Source: Mycobacterium sp. Root265
GTDB lineage: Bacteria > Actinomycetota > Actinomycetes > Mycobacteriales > Mycobacteriaceae
Length of the DNA: 38,792 nt
Reading direction: 5' to 3'
NCBI RefSeq assembly: GCF_001428895.1
Contig: NZ_LMJA01000018.1
Span: 38,391-77,182 of the forward strand
Shown here: positions 1 through 7,879 of the stretch, one piece after another
Layout: the number at the start of each line of letters is the position of its first letter
Numbering within the stretch: position 1 is the stretch's first letter
Program-made: the position numbers and the translations under genes
The notes under the pieces: generated by a model
Seen by the model: only the letters and a program-made list of their open reading frames with translations
Told to the model about the DNA's origin: nothing
Database searches by the model: none

Positions 1-1221
1 GGAACGTTGATGCCGACCATGCCGACCTCGACTTCGTTCTGGAAGCGTCGGGCGGCGCCGCCGTCGTTGGTGAAGATGGCGGTGCCGTTGCCGTAGGGGT
101 TGGTGTTGATCAGTTCCAGCGCCTCGTCGTAGGTCTCGACGCGCAAGACCGAGAGGACGGGACCGAAGATTTCGTCGGTGTAGACGCTCATCTCGGGGGT
201 GACGTTGTCGAGCAGGGTGGGGCCCAACCAGAACCCTTCGGCGCCGCCATCGGCGGTCACGTTGCGTCCGTCGACGACGACCTTGGCGCCGTCGGATTCG
301 CCGGCGTCGATGTAGGAGGCCACCTTGTCGCGGTGCGCCTTGGTGACCAGGGGTCCCATATCGGAGTCTTTGGTGCCGTCGCCGATCTTGAGCGGGGTGG
401 TGCGTTCGGCGATTTTGGCGACCAGGTCGTCGGCGACGGGGCCGACGGCGACGCAGGCCGAGATGGCCATACAGCGTTCGCCTGCGGAGCCGAAGCCGGC
501 GTTGACCATGGCGTCTGCGGCCAGGTCGAGGTCGGCGTCGGGCAGGATGACGGCGTGGTTCTTGGCTCCGCCGAGGGCCTGCACGCGCTTGCCGGGCCTG
601 CACGCGCTTGCCTGCGGCGGTGCCGGTGGCGTAGACGTACTGCGCGATCGGGGTGGACCCGACGAAGCTGATGGACTTCACCTTCGGGTTGGTCAGCAGT
701 TCATCGACGACCGTCTTGTCGCCTTGAAGCACGTTGAACACGCCGTCGGGCAGGCCCGCTTCCTTCCACAGTGCGGCCAGCCACAGCGAGGCGCTGGGAT
801 CTTTCTCCGACGGCTTGAGGATGACGGTGTTGCCGGTGGCGATGGCGACCGGGAAGAACCACATGGGCACCATGGCGGGGAAGTTGAACGGGGAGATGAT
901 GCCGACAGGACCCAGGGCCTGGCGGATGGAGTACACATCGACCTTGGTCGAGGCGTTCTCGGTGAACCCGCCCTTGAGCAGATGCGGGATACCGCAAGCG
1001 AATTCGACGACTTCCTGGCCGCGGGCGACCTCGCCCAAGGCATCGGAGACGACCTTGCCGTGCTCGCTGGTGATGATCTCGGCGAGCTCACCCTTGCGCT
1101 CGTTGAGCAGTTCGCGGAAGGCGAAGAGCACCTGGGTCGCCGGGTTCGTGACCGGAGCGGTCTTGCCGGCGGTCCCTTCGAAGAACGTGCCGTCACTCCA
1201 GTGCTGAACGGTGGCCTGCAT
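1..1221 (-). pseudogene. mmsA: CoA-acylating methylmalonate-semialdehyde dehydrogenase, disrupted and partial at left edge
   Basis: The family oxidises (methyl)malonate semialdehyde to propionyl- or acetyl-CoA in valine, pyrimidine and inositol catabolism. Reading from ATG 1221, family sequence is clear: IPHLLKGGFTENAST, FNFPAMVPMW, LKPSEKDPSASLW, SFVGSTPIAQYVYATGTA. At 575-612 a perfect 19-bp tandem duplication shifts the frame. Beyond it the normal frame resumes (LGGAKNHAVILPDADLD, then the catalytic-Cys segment SAGERCMAIS) and leaves the window at VGMVGINV. The shifted frame has no stop before the edge, so an Arg-rich nonsense tail would be made. A second lesion is inferred: NPATQ is joined directly to VLFAFREL, whereas family members have nearly 40 residues between these segments. 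The gene is divergent from the PucR regulator. Either it is a true pseudogene or the duplication is an assembly artefact; two independent lesions favour real decay. Confidence 0.82.
575..612. repeat. 19-bp perfect tandem duplication inside mmsA
   Basis: GGGCCTGCACGCGCTTGCC occurs at 575-593 and again, immediately adjacent, at 594-612. Nineteen is not a multiple of three, so it shifts the mmsA frame. On the minus strand the codons GKRVQA are read and then restart out of frame. Removing one copy restores GKRVQALGGAKNH, the family sequence. Confidence 0.95.
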
Positions 1222-1291
1222 CGCGATGAGCTCACTTTCTGTCGGGTTGTCTTCCAGTCTGGGGGTCTGCCACGCAGTTCGATCGAAACAC

Positions 1292-1303
1292 AGCGTCTAC
1301 GCT
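1292..1303. promoter_or_regulatory. Short inverted repeat in mmsA-pucR divergent promoter region
   Basis: AGCGT-CT-ACGCT is a perfect 5-2-5 palindrome in the 108-bp region between the divergent mmsA and pucR-type genes. It lies in the -35 zone of the regulator promoter. A regulator-binding role is inferred only from symmetry and position. Confidence 0.35.
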
Positions 1304-1316
1304 TTGTCTGTTGGGA

Positions 1317-1329
1317 TTACACTGTGTAA
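1317..1329 (+). promoter_or_regulatory. Palindrome overlapping leaderless -10 box of PucR-type regulator
   Basis: TTACAC-T-GTGTAA is a perfect 6-1-6 palindrome ending one base before the ATG at 1330. It contains TACACT (1318-1323), a TANNNT -10 box placed 6 nt before ATG, so the transcript probably starts at the A of the start codon. A protein bound here would block the promoter, which suggests autoregulation. Confidence 0.6.
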
Positions 1330-2904
1330 ATGCAGCTCACGGTCGCCGAGGTGATTGCGCTGCCGGTCATCCAGGCCGGTGACCCCGAGGTGCTCAGCGC
1401 GCACCGCTTCGGCGAAACCATCCGCTGGGTGCACGTGAGCGACGTGCCCGACCTGTCGGCTCTGGTGCAGGGCGGTGAGCTGGTGCTGACAACCGGTGCG
1501 GCGCTGCGTGATTCACCGCGCCGGTACCTGAGCGGGATGGCTGCGGCCGGAGTGCTGGGGGTGGTCGTCGAGATCGGCGAGACCGATCTGGACGCGGGCA
1601 TGGGGGCCATCGCCGCCGAGTTCGATCTGGCGCTGGTGTCGCTGCACCGTCAGGTGCGATTCGTCGAGGTGACCGAGGCCGTGCACCGGCTGATCGTCGC
1701 CGACCAGTACGAACGGGTGGACTTCGATCGCCGCGTGCACGAAACCTTCACCGAGCTCAGCCTGAAACGTCCGTCCGCGGCGGGCGTCGTCGAGGCCGCC
1801 GCCGCGATCCTCGATGAACCCGTCGTGCTGGAGGACCTGACGCACCGGGCGCTGGCGGTGTCGCTGCGGGGGCGTCCGGCGGATCTGCTGCGGGACTGGG
1901 AGCGGCGTTCACGACTGCGTGCGACGGCCGAAGAGTGGGCGGTGACCGCGGTGGGACCACGGGCCGAACAGTGGGGCCGGCTGATCGTCCCGCAACCGTC
2001 ACCGGATCCGGACCGCACTCGGATGGTGCTGGAGCGCGCCGCGGTGGCGTTGGCGTTGCAGCGGATGATCGAACGCGACCGCACCGGGCTGCACCATCAG
2101 GCCCAGAGCGGACTGATCGACGACGTGCTGCGCGGGCGTATCACCGATGAACGGGAGGCCGCGGCCCGTGCACATGCGCTGGGTCTGCGCTCGGCGGCGC
2201 GGTACACACCCGTGGCGGTCCGAGTGGGACGCGCGGCCGCGGCGACGGATCCTGTTGTCGCACAACGCCGCAATGCGCTGCTGGTGGACACCGTCCTGCA
2301 CACCGTCAACGCCTCGGGCCACGCCGGCCTGTGCGCGCTGCGCCGAGACGGAGAGGTCGGCGCGGTGCTGGCACTCGGCGTGACCAGGCCGGAGGACGAT
2401 GCGCTGGCCGCGCTGGGGACGGCGCTGCGGATCGAGATCGCCCGGGTGGACGGCACCGCCGGCGCGGTGCTCGCCGTCGGGCCTGCGGTGGAGGGCGTGA
2501 TCGACGCGGTCACCGGGCTCGGTGAGGCCGCACACATCGCCGAGGTGGCGCTGGCCATGCGCGGCGAGCCGAGACCCTTCTACCGCGCCGCGGATGTCCG
2601 GTTGCACGGGCTCATTTCGCTGCTGCGTGACGACCCACGGGTCCAGACCTTCGCCGAGACCGAACTGCGGGCCCTGCTGGCCGGCGACCCCGCGCATCTC
2701 GACCTGCTGCGCGAGTACCTGAAGCTGGCCGGCAACAAGGCCGCCGTCGCCGCCCGCCTGCACATCAGCAGGCCTGCGCTGTACAAGCGGCTCGCGGCGG
2801 TGCGGTCGGCGCTCGGGGTGGACCTCGATGACGGCGAGTCGATGACCTCACTGCATGTCGCGCTAATGGTGCTGGATGCGCAGGGGCGCGGGGTACTGTC
2901 CTGA
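1330..2904 (+). CDS. PucR/CdaR-family transcriptional regulator
   Basis: A 524-residue regulator. The N-terminal part (about residues 1-120, beginning MQLTVAEVIALPVIQAGDPEVL) matches the PucR N-terminal domain. A middle GGDEF-like/CdaR region follows. The last about 65 residues carry the PucR C-terminal helix-turn-helix (YLKLAGNKAAVAARLHISRP, then ALYKRLAAVRSALGVDLDD). Such regulators sense metabolites and control catabolic genes; the divergent neighbour is mmsA, its likely target, which is now broken. The start is fixed by a leaderless -10 box 6 nt upstream. The ligand is not evident from sequence. Confidence 0.88.
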   Translation: MQLTVAEVIALPVIQAGDPEVLSAHRFGETIRWVHVSDVPDLSALVQGGELVLTTGAALRDSPRRYLSGMAAAGVLGVVVEIGETDLDAGMGAIAAEFDLALVSLHRQVRFVEVTEAVHRLIVADQYERVDFDRRVHETFTELSLKRPSAAGVVEAAAAILDEPVVLEDLTHRALAVSLRGRPADLLRDWERRSRLRATAEEWAVTAVGPRAEQWGRLIVPQPSPDPDRTRMVLERAAVALALQRMIERDRTGLHHQAQSGLIDDVLRGRITDEREAAARAHALGLRSAARYTPVAVRVGRAAAATDPVVAQRRNALLVDTVLHTVNASGHAGLCALRRDGEVGAVLALGVTRPEDDALAALGTALRIEIARVDGTAGAVLAVGPAVEGVIDAVTGLGEAAHIAEVALAMRGEPRPFYRAADVRLHGLISLLRDDPRVQTFAETELRALLAGDPAHLDLLREYLKLAGNKAAVAARLHISRPALYKRLAAVRSALGVDLDDGESMTSLHVALMVLDAQGRGVLS

Positions 2905-2905
2905 C

Positions 2906-3115
2906 ATGGCGGGTGGGGGGACAACCGTGCTGGAGACCGTGCGCAGGATCTTGAGTTACGAGATGCAGATCTCGGAGTGGATCGGCCTGGCGATTCTGCT
3001 TGCCATCCCGTATCTGGTGATCGGAACCGTCTGGGCCTTCACACATTCCGGGCCGTTCCTCGGCTCCGTGCTGGCCTGGCCCCTGCTCTTCCTGTACAGC
3101 CTGTGCGGATTATGA
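2906..3115 (+). CDS. Small membrane protein, first of a tandem pair
   Basis: A 69-residue protein starting one base after the stop of the PucR gene (MAGGGTTVLETV...), so probably in its operon. An internal ATG (MQISEWIGL) is an alternative start. The core IGLAILLAIPYLVIGTVWAF is one hydrophobic span, followed by a second hydrophobic stretch with the pattern AWPLL near the C-terminus. It resembles the next gene product (LAxPYxVIG and WP motifs). Its stop overlaps the next start (ATGA). No function can be assigned; this is likely a two-span inner-membrane protein. Confidence 0.65.
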   Translation: MAGGGTTVLETVRRILSYEMQISEWIGLAILLAIPYLVIGTVWAFTHSGPFLGSVLAWPLLFLYSLCGL

Positions 3116-3363
3116 CCGGCTTCCTGAGCCGGCCGGTCAAGGTCGAGGCCATGATCGAGACGCTGATGTGGCTGGCGGTGCCCTACATCGTCATCGGACT
3201 GGTGTTCACTATCGCCAATCCCGACGATGTGCGCGCCCTGGAGAAGCAGGTACAGACCCAGCTGCCGGCCGGCGCGGATGTGGCGTCCTTCGGCGCGACC
3301 ACCCTACTGTGGCCGATGATGCTGATCACCGGTCCAGTAGAGGAGCACTGCAATGTCGGATGA
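3112..3363 (+). CDS. Small membrane protein, second of the tandem pair
   Basis: An 83-residue protein whose ATG overlaps the previous stop (ATGA). MIETLMW at 3151, preceded by a purine-rich AAGGTCGAGG, is an alternative start. The core WLAVPYIVIGLVFTI aligns with LLAIPYLVIGTVWAF of the preceding protein, and a second hydrophobic stretch contains LLWPMMLI. Between them is a polar stretch (about NPDDVRALEKQVQTQLPAGAD). The 3' end overlaps the next gene by 11 bp. It is probably a diverged duplicate of its neighbour; function unknown. Confidence 0.65.
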   Translation: MTGFLSRPVKVEAMIETLMWLAVPYIVIGLVFTIANPDDVRALEKQVQTQLPAGADVASFGATTLLWPMMLITGPVEEHCNVG

Positions 3364-4165
3364 CGATCTGTCCGATTTCGAACAGACCGATTTCACCCAC
3401 GACGGTAAGACCCGCACGGTGTACCGGAAGGGCACCGGCCCGGCGGTCATCGTGATCTCCGAGATGCCCGGCATCACGCCCAAGGTGCTGGCCTTCGCGC
3501 GCCAGGTCGCGGGCATCGGCTGCACCGCGGTGCTCCCGCATCTGTTCGGGGTGCCGGGCCGGGATCCCAACGGCAGCAACCTGTATGCGCTTCGTACGCT
3601 GGGAATGTCCATGGTGCCTGCCTGCATCAGCAAGGAATTCGTCACCCTGGCCACCGGCCGCACCTCTCCGGTCGTCGGATGGCTGCGGGCGCTGGCCCGC
3701 GCCGAGCACACCCGGTGCGGCGGACCGGGTGTCGGGGCCGTCGGCATGTGCTTCACCGGTGGCTACGCGCTGGCGATGGCGACCGACGACGTGCTGCTCG
3801 CGCCCGTGCTGTCCCAGCCGTCGATGCCGACGGGGCTCACCGAGGCGCAGCGCCGGTCGATCGACATCTCGCCCGCAGATCTGGAGATCGTCAAGGGGCG
3901 CTGCGCCCGCGGGTTGACGGTGCTCGGATTGCGGTTCGACTCCGACAAACTGGTTCCCCCCGAGCGTTTCGAGTTCCTGCGCGAGCAACTCGGCGACGCT
4001 TTCGTCGCGGTGGAACTGGCCGGGGCGGCCGCCAATCCGGACGCCATGATGCCCCCGCATTCGGTGCTCACCGAGCACCTGATCGACGAACCGGGGCAGC
4101 CGACCAGGGTCGCGCTCGATCAGGTGCTGGACCTGTTCCGCAGCCGCCTGCTCGTCACCGCCTGA
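3353..4165 (+). CDS. Dienelactone hydrolase family protein
   Basis: A 270-residue alpha/beta hydrolase. The nucleophile elbow is VGMCFTGG with Cys133, the Cys type found in dienelactone hydrolases. Glu37 in SEMPGI matches the conserved Glu of DLH. Asp196 or Asp198 (LRFDSD) and His236 (PPHSVLTEHL) are candidates for the rest of the triad. Members hydrolyse lactones or esters in aromatic or other catabolic routes; the substrate is not predictable. The gene overlaps the upstream small membrane gene, so it probably belongs to the pucR operon. Confidence 0.85.
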   Translation: MSDDDLSDFEQTDFTHDGKTRTVYRKGTGPAVIVISEMPGITPKVLAFARQVAGIGCTAVLPHLFGVPGRDPNGSNLYALRTLGMSMVPACISKEFVTLATGRTSPVVGWLRALARAEHTRCGGPGVGAVGMCFTGGYALAMATDDVLLAPVLSQPSMPTGLTEAQRRSIDISPADLEIVKGRCARGLTVLGLRFDSDKLVPPERFEFLREQLGDAFVAVELAGAAANPDAMMPPHSVLTEHLIDEPGQPTRVALDQVLDLFRSRLLVTA

Positions 4166-4228
4166 CGCGGCTCAGCCGGCGCAGACCCGGTCGGGATGAG
4201 ACTGCGGTCGCGATGTGTTGTCACCTAC

Positions 4229-4378
4229 ATGCTCACCACAAGACGATTCGTGCAGTCGGTCGTCGCCTCCGCCGCCGCCCTGGTCGCCATCGCCATCGCC
4301 ATCCCGACTGTCGCACTGTTACAGGACGGACCGGTGCAATTCCCGATCCAGATCACCATCGCGGATCCGCTGCCCTAA
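4229..4378 (+). CDS. Possible small exported or membrane peptide
   Basis: A 49-residue ORF (MLTTRRFVQSVVASAAALVA...) with two arginines followed by a long Ala/Ile/Val stretch, like a signal anchor, and a short tail ending in IADPLP. Starting at 4196 would give 60 residues. It ends overlapping the 3' end of the convergent GGDEF gene by 4 bp. No clear ribosome binding site was seen and no family is recognised. The signal-like N-terminus is the main reason to keep it. Confidence 0.4.
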   Translation: MLTTRRFVQSVVASAAALVAIAIAIPTVALLQDGPVQFPIQITIADPLP

Positions 4379-5544
4379 CCTGACCGGCCGCCCCCGGGAC
4401 GGTCATCGGGCCCGTCGTCCTCGACGGTGGCCAGCGCAGGTGACAGCAGCAGCCGCATCTGGTTGCCGCCGGACTTGCGCGCCTCATACATCGCGTTGGT
4501 GCCGATCGTGACGAGCTCGTCGAGCACATCGTGAGATCCCTGACCGGTCAACGGTTTCAGCGGGGTGCTGATCACACCGAGGCTCGCCGTCAGCTGGAAC
4601 GGCGCCGATTTGATGGTGCCCAGGATCCGCTCGGCCAGCGGGGTGGGGTCCGGCGTGGTGAACACATCGGCCACCAGATATTCGGCCTCACCGAGAGCGC
4701 CGATCACGGCGTCGCCACGCACCGTCTCGCGCAGACGCTGACCGATCGCGACGCGGGCCTTGTTGCCGCCGGCCTTGCCCGACATGGCGGTCAGCAACGA
4801 GAAGCTGTCCAGGTTCACCACGATGAGGATGAGATAGCGATCGTCGCGGCGACTGCGTGACCCGATCAGGGTGGCCACACTGTCATAGAAGCTCTGCCGG
4901 TTCGGCAGGCCGGTCAGCGGTTCGATCTCCCCGTGCGGCTTCTCCGAGCCGATGATCCGCAGCACCAGCTCACACCCGAACGCGACGAACGAATTGATCA
5001 GCGCGACAAAGACGACGCTGGCCAGCGCGAGCGCGTGGTCGATCTCCACCAGGCGCCAGGCCAGTACCACCAGGGTGGCCGTCTGGACCGCCCAGATCGG
5101 GACGAGCCACGTGCGGGAGTGGAAGAACACCGCGTAGGCCGTGGTGACGGTGAACGCCGCCGAGCTCAGCAGGCCCAGAACCGGATCGGGCTCCAGCAGG
5201 CACACGGTGGCGATGAGGACGGTGCCCAGGATCAGACAGAAGTGCGACTGCCGCCGGGACGGCCAATCCGAACGCAACCAGACGAAGGCCATCACCGCGC
5301 ACGTGACGAACAGCAGGGCCGCGATGACCGGTCGGTACGGCTGCTCGGACGTGGTGGCGGCGACGATCACCACAACCGACATGGCGCCGAGGCTTGCGAT
5401 GATCCAGGCGACCACCCGGCAGGTGGCGACCTGCAGATCGCGGGCCGCCAGAAACGCTGTCAACCACTCGTAGTGGTCGCCGCCATGTCGCCACCGCGAA
5501 GGGTTCACCACAGCCCGGCGCACCCGGAACCGGGCCGTGCACAT
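4375..5544 (-). CDS. Membrane GGDEF-domain protein with degenerate active site
   Basis: A 389-residue protein. Residues about 45-200 contain six or so membrane spans. A GGDEF-type domain follows from EPLTGLPNRQSF (208-219). The domain keeps NLDSF (Asp246, equivalent to the first metal-binding Asp) and the late TASLGV motif. The signature loop reads GEAEY (285-289) instead of GGDEF, and the usual FKxxND segment is FSLLTA. Loss of the second Gly and the key acidic pair suggests it cannot make c-di-GMP and may be a sensor or structural protein. Start: the longest ORF begins at 5544; an internal GTG (VNPSRW, residue 12-13) is possible. It is divergent from the SDR gene. Confidence 0.85.
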   Translation of the reverse strand: MCTARFRVRRAVVNPSRWRHGGDHYEWLTAFLAARDLQVATCRVVAWIIASLGAMSVVVIVAATTSEQPYRPVIAALLFVTCAVMAFVWLRSDWPSRRQSHFCLILGTVLIATVCLLEPDPVLGLLSSAAFTVTTAYAVFFHSRTWLVPIWAVQTATLVVLAWRLVEIDHALALASVVFVALINSFVAFGCELVLRIIGSEKPHGEIEPLTGLPNRQSFYDSVATLIGSRSRRDDRYLILIVVNLDSFSLLTAMSGKAGGNKARVAIGQRLRETVRGDAVIGALGEAEYLVADVFTTPDPTPLAERILGTIKSAPFQLTASLGVISTPLKPLTGQGSHDVLDELVTIGTNAMYEARKSGGNQMRLLLSPALATVEDDGPDDRPGGGRSG

Positions 5545-5589
5545 CTACGCCCCCACAGCATCAGCGAACGGTACCAGCACAGTCGCCGC

Positions 5590-5595
5590 TAGCCT
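5590..5595 (+). promoter_or_regulatory. Leaderless -10 box TAGCCT for SDR gene
   Basis: TAGCCT lies 6 nt before ATG 5602, the usual spacing for a mycobacterial leaderless start. Confidence 0.6.
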
Positions 5596-5601
5596 GGCCC
5601 T

Positions 5602-6519
5602 ATGGCATCCCGATGGACGACAGCACGACTTGGCGATCTGACCGGCCAGACGGTCGTCGTGACCGGAGCGACCAACGGTGTCGGGCTGGCCACCGCGGCC
5701 GCCCTGACCCGGGCCGGCGCCCACGTGGTGATGGCGGTGCGCAATACCGAACTCGGGGCACAGCGCGCGGCCGAGATCGGCGGGCACACTTCGGTGCTGC
5801 GACTCGATCTGGCGGACCTCTCCTCGGTGCGCGCATTCCCCGGGCTGCTCGACGATCAGGGCATCGATGCGGTGGACATCCTCATCAACAACGCCGGGAC
5901 GCTGGCCGAGAAGCGCGCGGACACCGTCGACGGTTTCGAGACGACCATCGGCACCAACCTGCTCGGGCCGTTCGCCTTGACCAACCTGCTGATCGACCGG
6001 GTGCGCTCGCAGATCATCAATGTCGGTTCGCAGGCCCACGAGTCGGCGACGCTGCACCTCGACGATCTGCACATGCGGACCCACAAGTGGACGGTGATGG
6101 GCGCCTACGCCCAGTCGAAGCTCGTGGTCATGCTGTGGGGCCTGGAACTGGACCGGCGCCTGCGGGCCGCCAAGTCGCCGATCATCAGCCACCTGACCCA
6201 TCCGGGATGGGTGGATTCGAACCTGCCGCAGCTGTCGGATTCGCCGCTGATGGGGGTGGTGCAGCGCGGCGTCAAACTGGTGGCCGGCGCGTTGGCCAAC
6301 GACCCGGCGGCCGGCGCGGCCACCACGCTGTACTGCATCACCGAGCCGATCCCGCCGGGCAGCTACGTCGGGGTGGAAGGCCGGTTCGGTCTGCGTGGGG
6401 GTCCGGTGCTGATCGGGCGTTCGGCGCTGGCATGTGACTACGCGACGGCCGCCCGGGTCTTTCAGTTCGCCGAGCACGAAACGGGTACAACACTTCCGGT
6501 TGCTCAGCCCAGCCGTTAG
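5602..6519 (+). CDS. Short-chain dehydrogenase/reductase
   Basis: A 305-residue classical SDR of the retinol-dehydrogenase-like or protochlorophyllide-reductase-like type. It has TGATNGVG (21-28) for NAD(P) binding, NNAG (96-99), catalytic Ser143, Tyr169 and Lys173 (YAQSK). Members oxidise or reduce alcohols and ketones using NAD(P)H; the substrate is unknown. The start is supported by the leaderless -10 box. It reads away from the GGDEF gene and has no obvious operon partner. Confidence 0.87.
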   Translation: MASRWTTARLGDLTGQTVVVTGATNGVGLATAAALTRAGAHVVMAVRNTELGAQRAAEIGGHTSVLRLDLADLSSVRAFPGLLDDQGIDAVDILINNAGTLAEKRADTVDGFETTIGTNLLGPFALTNLLIDRVRSQIINVGSQAHESATLHLDDLHMRTHKWTVMGAYAQSKLVVMLWGLELDRRLRAAKSPIISHLTHPGWVDSNLPQLSDSPLMGVVQRGVKLVAGALANDPAAGAATTLYCITEPIPPGSYVGVEGRFGLRGGPVLIGRSALACDYATAARVFQFAEHETGTTLPVAQPSR

Positions 6520-6564
6520 CCCGGCCATAACGAAGCTGTCACCTGCCGGTGGGACAGTCACCAT

Positions 6565-7029
6565 GTGACCGCCGACCTCGATCACGGAATCGTCGAGCGG
6601 TTCCACCGATTCTGCGAGCGGGTGGCGGCGCGACTGCCTTTCGGCCTGAGTTCGGTTGTCGCCCCGACCTTTCTGGGCTTCGCACTGATCAACAGTTTCA
6701 CCTTCGGCGTGGACATGGCGCTGTTGACGGTGCTGCACAGCGGTTACGGGGTGCGGCTGCCGGTCGCGCTGACGGTGGGCTACGTGTGCGCGTTCACGCT
6801 GGCGTTCTTCCTGAACCGGACCCTGAACTTCCGGTCACACGCCACCGTCGGCCCGCAACTGGTCGTCTATGTGGTGGTGGTCGCCGTCAACTACCTGGCA
6901 TTCATCGTCGTGCTGCCGACCTCGCTGGCCGCGGCCGGCCTGCAGTATCACCTTGCCCGGCTGGTGGCCGGCTGCTGCGAGGCGGTCTACATGTATACCG
7001 CGATGCGGATGGTGGTGTTTCGGCGCTGA
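6565..7029 (+). CDS. GtrA-like membrane protein
   Basis: A 154-residue protein with four predicted spans: about residues 30-55, 62-82, 95-115 and 120-150. The motifs FALINSFTFGVDMALL, the charged NRTLNF after the second span, and the final MRMVVFRR are typical of the GtrA family. These proteins are thought to help move lipid-linked sugars across the membrane or act with glycosyltransferases. GTG at 6565 is the start; an ATG four bases upstream is out of frame. No glycosyltransferase is adjacent. Confidence 0.85.
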   Translation: MTADLDHGIVERFHRFCERVAARLPFGLSSVVAPTFLGFALINSFTFGVDMALLTVLHSGYGVRLPVALTVGYVCAFTLAFFLNRTLNFRSHATVGPQLVVYVVVVAVNYLAFIVVLPTSLAAAGLQYHLARLVAGCCEAVYMYTAMRMVVFRR

Positions 7030-7047
7030 AACCCCAACAATGGCTGC

Positions 7048-7443
7048 ATGGCTCCTCAGCTGGCTCGCAGGCACGTGCTCGTCGGCGCGGGCGCCGTGGT
7101 GGGGGCCGGGGCACTGGTCGCCTGCGCGGGCTCCGAGGACGAACCCGCGGCAGCCCAAGCTGAAACCGGAGTTCTGGCCGCCACCTCCGAGGTGCCCGTC
7201 GGATCAGCGCTGATCGTGGACGGCATCGTGCTCACCCAGTCGAAGGCTGGCGAGTTCACCGGCTTCTCCGCGGTCTGCCCGCACGCCGGATGCGCGGTGT
7301 CCAAGGTCGACGGCGCGAAGGTCCTCTGTCCGTGCCACGGCAGCACCTTCGGGCTCGACGGCGCGGTGATCTCCGGCCCGGCGCGCGAACCGCTGGCCCC
7401 GGCGCCGATCACAGTCCGGGGCGATTCGATCGTGGCGGGCTGA
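7048..7443 (+). CDS. Exported Rieske [2Fe-2S] lipoprotein
   Basis: A 131-residue protein. The N-terminus has a twin-arginine-like ARRHVLVGAG, a hydrophobic core and a lipobox LVAC with Cys26, so it is probably Tat-exported and lipid-anchored. The Rieske motifs are C77-P-H79-x-G-C82 and C94-P-C96-H97-G-S: ligands Cys77, His79, Cys94 and His97, with Cys82/Cys96 as the disulfide pair. It likely transfers electrons at the outer face of the membrane; the partner is unknown. Small free-standing Rieske lipoproteins of this kind are common in mycobacteria. Confidence 0.9.
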   Translation: MAPQLARRHVLVGAGAVVGAGALVACAGSEDEPAAAQAETGVLAATSEVPVGSALIVDGIVLTQSKAGEFTGFSAVCPHAGCAVSKVDGAKVLCPCHGSTFGLDGAVISGPAREPLAPAPITVRGDSIVAG

Positions 7444-7451
7444 AAGCTCGT

Positions 7452-7457
7452 TACGAT
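7452..7457 (+). promoter_or_regulatory. Leaderless -10 box TACGAT
   Basis: TACGAT lies 8 nt before GTG 7466, fitting a leaderless start for the Thr-rich protein. Confidence 0.5.
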
Positions 7458-7465
7458 CATCGGCT

Positions 7466-7828
7466 GTGGTGGACGACCAGCGCGGTGAACCGGCGCCGAT
7501 ACCGTGGTACGAGGAATCGTGGGCGGTCGTCACTGCCGGCGCGGCGGGGGTTCTCGCGGTCGGTGTGCTGATCTACGCCGTCGTGCAGACCTCGGAGAAC
7601 TCGGTGGAACCCTCCTACGGTCCGCAGTACACCGACTACTCCGCATCGACGACCAGCGCCACGTCCACGTCCACGACCACATCGCGGACCACCAGGTCGA
7701 CGACCACGACCACGACGACCACCACCACGACCACCGAATCGACCAGCACGGAGACGACCCCGTCGCTGGACGACGAGAACCCGTTCATCCTGAATCCGTT
7801 CGCCACCACGACGACGGAATCGGGTTGA
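7466..7828 (+). CDS. Single-span membrane protein with Thr/Ser-rich external tail
   Basis: A 120-residue protein: a short cytoplasmic N-terminus, one span (about residues 21-41, VVTAGAAGVLAVGVLIYAVV), then an external tail rich in Thr and Ser including an uninterrupted run of 12 Thr. It ends with DDENPFILNPFATTTTESG. The Thr/Ser tract could be mannosylated, as on many mycobacterial envelope proteins; this is inference. The low-complexity coding DNA (ACC/ACG codons, about 7670-7740) is prone to length change. Function unknown. Confidence 0.75.
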   Translation: MVDDQRGEPAPIPWYEESWAVVTAGAAGVLAVGVLIYAVVQTSENSVEPSYGPQYTDYSASTTSATSTSTTTSRTTRSTTTTTTTTTTTTESTSTETTPSLDDENPFILNPFATTTTESG

Positions 7829-7879
7829 GCGTTTAGCAGGCCGATTAGCCGGGGATGTGATCGTCTGACAGAATCAGCC

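Noticed and set aside
325-1329. 334-residue plus-strand ORF
   Set aside because: It is antisense to mmsA, low in recognisable motifs, and the minus strand gives clear aldehyde dehydrogenase sequence.
7670-7745. Possible short tandem repeat or CRISPR-like array
   Set aside because: It is a run of Thr codons within an open reading frame; no spacers and no repeat of constant length.
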